The notes beneath the pieces were generated by a model. That model saw only the letters and a program-made list of their open reading frames with translations. It was not told where the DNA came from and made no database searches. Below, in pieces: positions 58,448-64,000 of a stretch of 64,000 nt of DNA; position 1 is the first letter of the stretch; every line of letters begins with the position of its first letter. Position numbers and translations under genes: made by a program. Source of the stretch: Notospermus geniculatus (taxonomy: Eukaryota > Nemertea > Pilidiophora > Heteronemertea > Lineidae); the NCBI GenBank assembly GCA_002633025.1, contig NMRB01000207.1:208661-272660 (forward strand), written 5' to 3'.

Positions 58448-60630
58448 AATGATGCAGTAGGCCCCAATAACTCGTCTTTCTAGAAAGAGAGAATAAATAA
58501 CACAACAGAACATAGGGTGGGATTTGCCTATACTGCCAGTTTTCGTCAGCGTTATGATCTGACTACATGTATTATCAAAAATAGATAAGCGAGCTTGCTT
58601 ATCTATTTTTGCTATTATTCTAACATTGTCAAGCCTGAATACTTGGGAAGCTGCAACTTACATCATTTTGCTGCAGAAATGGTTTGCCTCGAACCCTTTC
58701 AATTAACTTTTGATATGATGCAGCATGCCCCAGTAACTCATTTTTGAAGCAAAAGCAAAAATTTGTGCTAAGAGAATTAATTTCGAATAGGGATTTAGAG
58801 TAAATAAGAAATCAACGCTATCTGATTGACAGAAGAGCGGAATTTTCATCTCCCAAATGGATCAAATATTTATTTAAAAAAGTTTCTCAGTTAACTTCTT
58901 CGAGGTTATACTCCTACACGACATTTTTAGATAGCAGGGTGGTGTCAAATTCCAAGCGACATTGTTCAGAAAAGAAAGTTTTTTCTGTGTGCAAGGAATT
59001 TGTATTTGTTGAAGGAAAGGAACCCTGAGGTGTGTAAATCTTTAGAAACAGGAAACGTAGTGTCAAACTTAGTTTTCAGACTTGTTTGAAGTAATTCAAT
59101 GCAGCGAATGTCATTACAAGACTCAATCAATGAAGAACAAGCGACATGGCCCGTGGTGCAATGGTATGCCAATTGACAAACCAAACAAGGTAAAGCTGTG
59201 TGATGTGGAATATAATCGCGACCTGATGTGTTGNGTTAGCCATATCATCTTTCATCGTTAACTTACAATGCTCAGGGAAGCGCAATTTGACCTCCAAACA
59301 GCTGAGAGTGTCCACCATGCTTGGACATGTTCACTTCCTTTTTTCTTCGAGGTCCCCGTCTTTCTCTTCCCGGGAAGGCGGGGGAGGGAGTTACGTGTTG
59401 TATGTAGTATCCCTGGATTGCCATCTTGCATTCGACTCAATACTCTTGACAAAAGGCCCAATAAACCTTACATCTTGAATATTAGGCAACTTCCTTGGCA
59501 AAATGCTGAAAACGTCATTCTTTTTTTTCTTTTCGTCCCTCAGTCACTCACATAGCTGCTGGAGCCAGCAAAACATTTTTAGTGGAGCCAGCAAAAATTG
59601 ACGTTTTGAATGCAGTAAGATTGTCATTGTGCACTCAAAAAGCACTGAAATTCTTGCATCACTGTGATGAAAATGGACGAAAAGTTACATTACCTTTACA
59701 GAAGAACATAGGGTGACAGATGTATTTACCAGTTTTTGTCGACTTTTATGCTAAGCAAACCTTTAAATGGGGAGCTGCAACATCGTTCTGCTGCAGAAAA
59801 GTTTTATTCCAACACATTCAAGTAACTTTTGAAATGATGCAGTAGGCCCCAATAACTCGTCTTTCTAGAAAAAGAGAATAAATAACGCAACAGAACATAG
59901 GGTGGGATTTGCCTATACTGCCAGTTTTCGTCAGCGTTTTCGTCAGCGTTATGATCTGACTACATGTATTATCAAAAATAGATAAGCGAGCTTGCTTATC
60001 TATTTTTGCTATTATTCTAACATTGTCAAGCCTGAATACTTGGGAAGCTGCAACTTACATCATTTTGCTGCAGAAATGGTTTGCCTCGAACCCTTTCAAT
60101 TAACTTTTGATATGATGCAGCAAGCCCCAGTAACTCATTTTTGAAGCAAAAGCAAAAATCTGTGCTAAGAGAATTAATTTCGAATAGGGATTTAGAATAA
60201 AAAAGAAATCAACGCTATCTGATTGACAGAAGAGCGGAATTTTCATCTCCCAAATGGATCAAATATTTATTTAAAAACGTTTCTTAGTTGACTTCTTCGA
60301 GGTTATACTCCTACACGACATTTTTAGATAGCAGGGTGGTGTCAAATTCCAAGCGACATTGTTCAGAAAAGAAGGTTTTTTCTGTGTGCAAGGAATTTGT
60401 ATTTGTTGAAGGAAAGCAACCCTGAGGTGTGTAAATCTTTAGAAACAGGAAACGTAGTGTCAAACTTAGTTTTCAGACTTGTTTGAAGTAATTCAATGCA
60501 GCGAATGTCATTACAAGACTCAATCAATGAAGAACAAGCGACATGGCCCGTGGTGCAATGGTATGCCAATTGACAAACCAAACAAGGAAAAGCTGTGTGA
60601 TGTGGAATATAATCGCGACCTAATGTGTTG
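57841..60630. repeat. tandem duplication of about 1.39 kb joined at a single N
   Basis: Copy 1 is 57841-59233 and copy 2 is 59235-60630, both from GTTA(C/G)CCATATCATCTTTC to GACCT(G/A)ATGTGTTG. The only N here (59234) lies exactly at the junction. The copies differ by scattered substitutions and short indels, such as a 16-bp repeat of TTTTCGTCAGCG in copy 2. Confidence 0.92.
58576..58611. repeat. perfect 15-bp-arm hairpin, repeated at 59972-60007
   Basis: CAAAAATAGATAAGC and GCTTATCTATTTTTG surround a GAGCTT loop. It is present without change in both tandem copies. Function unknown; it might be a remnant of a small palindromic element. Confidence 0.8.
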
Positions 60631-61424
60631 CCTTTGACGTTGCCTACGCATAAGTCAGTTTCTTTGTATTAAATCAACCTTTTCTACCCACAGTTGGTGG
60701 CACAATTTCTGAATGGAAAAATGATGAAAACCTTAAATAAAAATCAGAATCTGACGACTTGAATTTTAGTAATGGCGAAGGTATCTTATCCCACCAAGGA
60801 TAAAGGATGTCTGTCGGTGTTTTGTCCGGCACACATCGCAATTTTCCTAGATAAATGCATGTGTTAAGTGAAACAGGAGAACTGTGTCCCCTCTGAGCAA
60901 AAATCTACCACCAACTAGCCACGTCATCGAACCATCTCCTAGGAATGTTTGCTGTTGTGGACTGAGCTTAGTGACCTCAATTTGTATCATCTGAACCCAA
61001 ACCATTTGATCTCATCAAACAAGACTCTAATCTTACGAAAGCGAAAACAATAAATAAAACAAAATTACTTTTCTGTAATTTTCTCTCCGCGGCAAACCCA
61101 CTGTTGGGCTGAACTCAGTTAACAATGATGAAAAAGAAAGACACAACTGAAAATAAAATTGCAAGAAGCAAAAAAGGGGAGCTTCAAAGAATGGTGAAAT
61201 AATGTGGTTTCTAATTTGAAATCGTCTACATTTTATTGTGTGGACCTTTATTCACCTTTTCTGCCTTTCCTCCTGTGACTTGCTTCGTTAAGGAAGTCTT
61301 TTAATAAGAGATTACTCTTGCACCTGCTCACTCCACTCAGCAAAAGCATTGCACAACGCTCAAATGTAAGATAATGGAGTGGTTAGCCTATGTTTCAACA
61401 ATGACTGTGTCGTGATATCGATAC
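60631..61424. other. gene-free stretch
   Basis: Nothing recognised. Confidence 0.4.
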
Positions 61425-61857
61425 TAGTGGGGTTTCGCAAATCTGACGAAACACGAAGTACGAAATACGATATTGGACTTCATTTCCATGACGTAATGTA
61501 CATGTACTTCAGGTGATGGTTGGTATCACAAATATCGCCTGCTGCAAGAGTGTCTTTTAGCGTGTGACCTCACACCGATAGAGTTACGATGTATATTAAA
61601 CTTTGAAATTTATCTTTCGTTTCCACTCCGTAGATACTTCGTTTCCACGATGTATCGTATCTACGATACTTCATTTCGTAGATACGAAGTGGAACTCTAA
61701 GGTGCACCATAACTCTCTCGTCGGTCTTACATGATATGCTAAAGGACGCACTGGCAGTAGGGACATTTGTGGCACCAACCATCTCCAAAAATGGAAATGA
61801 AGTTGAATTTCGTATTTCGTACTTCGTGTTTCGTCAGGTTTGCGAAACCTCGCTATT
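61425..61857. mobile_element. GGGAG-family MITE, type a (diverged, 433 bp)
   Basis: GGGGTTTCGCAAATCTGACG at the left and the complementary CGTCAGGTTTGCGAAACCTC at the right. The arms carry the ACG series of the element at 5621 (GACGAAACACGAAGTACG). The centre has a second palindrome, CACTTCGTATCTACGAAATG-like, around TACGATACATCGT (61630-61700), absent from the 5621 copy. Confidence 0.82.
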
Positions 61858-62601
61858 TATTTCATCAACGAATGCCCAAATTTAGATAAAAGAACAACAA
61901 ACGAAAATGCAGACAATACAGTACGTGAGGCAATCGAGAGGAAACCATATCACGGGTCGCCAGGGAATAATCAGGTAAGCGGTACAGCGGTCTAGATTTC
62001 TTTATCGTTCGTGGTATTGTGGCTTTCTCTGGCAGCTGCCCAGCCAATTACAACCCTTTACTTCGGCTGCGAGACAGGTGAAGTGCCTTCCACGATTGCA
62101 TCACATGTCAAGAACTGATTGATCTGCAAAAACATCTTGAGTGTTAAGGGTATCCCTAGCAAATCACGTTTTCTATATTGAGACTAAATTGAATTTGAGA
62201 CTAGAATGAACTTTCAACTGAATTTTAAGTGTAATTATATCTACATGGCTAACTAATTGTTTTCAATCACGGAGATATGGTTGACATTTAGATACAGAAA
62301 TAGCACATTTTGCAATATACATGTATGTACCGGTTCTCTCTATGACGTCATTCAAATGTGTGCAAAGAGCGGGAAATTTGAATTCGAAAATTCCATTTTG
62401 GTGTTTACATGTATTTCGGAAATGGGTGGAGATTTTCAAATCAAACTATTGTGAGTCCTGAAGTGATATCATAAGGCATTTGGAGCTGTAGATAACTCAG
62501 TTTGGTTGGAAAACATATCTGTTCCCCTTTAAGAATAAGAACAACCACAGTCGAAAATGGTATCAACTCAATTTTTATCTAAAAGTGACTTAGGTTTTCC
62601 C
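61858..62601. other. gene-free stretch
   Basis: Nothing recognised. Confidence 0.4.
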
Positions 62602-62604
62602 TTA

Positions 62605-62751
62605 GGGCCGTATGCACCAACGAAGATTATCTTGATATCAGGTTTAGCCACAACTTTTCCATTGTCAAATCACGCTCTGGCAAACCTGAACAATGGAAAA
62701 GTTGTGGCTCAACCTGAGTTCAAGATAATCTTCGTTTGGTGCATACGGCCC
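62605..62751. mobile_element. Harbinger-like MITE (147 bp) with TTA target duplication
   Basis: GGGCCGTATGCACCAACGAA and the complementary TTTGGTGCATACGGCCC lie between TTA (62602-62604) and TTA (62752-62754). The arms continue through GATTATCTTGA, AGGTT and CCACAACTTTTCCATTG, so nearly the whole element pairs. A 3-bp TTA duplication is typical of PIF/Harbinger. Relative at 56360; the terminus is also seen at 1820. Confidence 0.9.
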
Positions 62752-62754
62752 TTA

Positions 62755-63640
62755 ACGTTCAAGAAATGGGGAAGGTAAGAATATAGAGTGAAACTGGCGT
62801 TTATTTGCCAGTGAAAAAACTTCGGAGATTTGTAAAGGTGTCAATAAATGATAACATTGATATTTGCGTGATTTATTCTGACATTACTTTTTCTGGTGAC
62901 AGCAATAAGAAAAATATCTTAGTTTTTATTGGTAGTTTGGTGTCTACCATGTTGATGAAAAGGTCAAAGTTACACGCAAAGGTTATGTTGATTTAGTGTA
63001 CAAAAGAAGTCAGAATCATGCCACAATATTGACGCAGAATATGGTGTGGGTGTCAACACTTTGGTAGACAAAGCCTTGCCATTCAGTCGGAAATCGGGAA
63101 ACTGGAGATTGGATTGAGAAAATGGTAAGGAAGATAAGAGTAGTGAAAGAAATGATGGTATTTGAGTAGGTGTTACTGGAAATCCCTGCTTTCTTTTGGC
63201 TATCGAAGGCTACACGTCTAATGTCATTATACAACATGACGTGGGTATTAATAGCACTGGAAGAAATGATACTGTGACCACTCTAACATCCATGAGTTGA
63301 TACATTGGTGAAAGAAAGGGCAGCAACATTCTTCCCTATCTGGTATTTTTAAGTTTCGCCTCAAATTTTTGACCGTATTCCCTCATTTCACCTCAAAAAT
63401 TCGACCGTACTCTGTGTCTTATTTAGATACATTTAAATTGAATTTAGAATCACTGTAAAAAATCATCCATTTTTATGGGTACGGACCCGTGGGTAGACAC
63501 ACCAACATGGGAACACTAAACTCATTCCGAGCTGTATGTCCCTGTATGATGGGTACAGCGGGCCCGTGGGAAATGGGCTTAAAATTGGACAAGGAATTTA
63601 CCCATTGCCATGGGTACGCTGTATCTACATGTATATTTTT
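62755..63640. other. mostly unique stretch
   Basis: 63455-63625 contains CACTGTAAAAAATCATCCA and ACCCGTGGG/ACCCATTGCCATGGGT blocks resembling 43198-43410; possibly a dispersed repeat. Otherwise nothing recognised. Confidence 0.4.
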
Positions 63641-63650
63641 TTACAGGTTA

Positions 63651-64000
63651 CAGGAAAATTCGTCCCCGGATAATTCGTCCTCGGAAAATTCATCCCGGAT
63701 AATTCGTCCCCAAGGAAAATTTGTCCCCAGGGAAATTCGTCCCTGGAAAATTCATCCCCAGGGAAAATTTGTCCCCAAGGAAAATTCGTCAGAGGACTTG
63801 TCGGAGGAGACCCCTCTGTCCCCTCTGTCGTCTCCTCTGTCGACTCCTCTGTCGGCTCCTCTGTCGTCCCCTCTGTCGTCTCCTCTGTCGACTCCTCTTT
63901 CGTCCCCCATGGCCATTCTCCATGATGATGATGGCCATTCTCCATGATGATGATGGCCATTCTCCATGATGATGATTGCCATTCTCCATGATGATGATGG
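63651..64000. repeat. three abutting minisatellites at the window edge
   Basis: 63651-63790: about nine degenerate units of roughly 15-16 bp (GAAAATTCGTCCCCAG). 63810-63902: about eight units of 12 bp (CTCTGTCGTCTC and variants). 63912-64000: four units of 22 bp (CCATTCTCCATGATGATGAT plus GG), running past the window end. Long open frames here on both strands are low-complexity by-products. Confidence 0.9.

Noticed and set aside
63651-63790. possible CRISPR-like array of short repeats
   Set aside because: Units are contiguous without unique spacers, the DNA is eukaryotic, and no cas genes are present.
63489-63960. 111- to 152-codon frames on both strands at the window end
   Set aside because: They run through short-period minisatellites whose units keep frames open; the products are low-complexity repeats.

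Overview
The window reads as AT-rich, intron-bearing animal DNA. It has GT-AG introns, long gene-free stretches, very many small inverted-repeat DNA transposons (MITEs), minisatellites, and the palindromic hexamer ACATGT scattered throughout (tandem at 40831-40874). No bacterial or phage gene organisation, CRISPR array, rRNA gene or convincing tRNA gene is visible. The only confident protein-coding gene is a class A (rhodopsin-type) seven-transmembrane receptor in two head-to-tail copies. It resembles the large orphan/peptide-receptor expansions of marine invertebrates. A lophotrochozoan such as a mollusc is my best guess, but an echinoderm or another marine invertebrate is not excluded.

Layout. 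1-6448: gene-poor, with several MITEs, including a 192-bp near-perfect palindrome and an inverted pair of TTAA-flanked elements. 6449-17127 and 17128-25457: two copies (A and B) of a large segment holding a minisatellite, the receptor gene (minus strand) and shared non-coding sequence; they differ by clean insertions of five different elements and by a micro-inversion. 25899-28640: a second, 1.25-kb tandem pair (C and D). 28670-32880 and 33701-38560: a third pair (E and F), again differing by element insertions. 32881-33700 and 39014-40300: a mosaic repeat with a CCTGGTGGC-type core. 38871-50000: several inverted-repeat and foldback elements. 50983-53149 and 57841-60630: two more tandem pairs, each with a single N exactly at the junction. 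61425-64000: further MITEs, then three abutting minisatellites.

Two themes dominate. First, at least six head-to-tail duplications fill well over half of the window. In two of them the copies meet at exactly one N, so some or all may be two haplotypes of a highly heterozygous animal laid end to end by the assembler. Second, comparing the copies gives filled and empty sites, which fix the boundaries and target duplications of several elements (pogo/Tigger-like, hAT-like, TA-inserting). The most unusual element group has shared GGGAG[T/G]TT termini, while its subterminal arms differ in sequence but keep a regular ACG punctuation. No multi-gene system is encoded here; what is new lies in the repeats and the structure.
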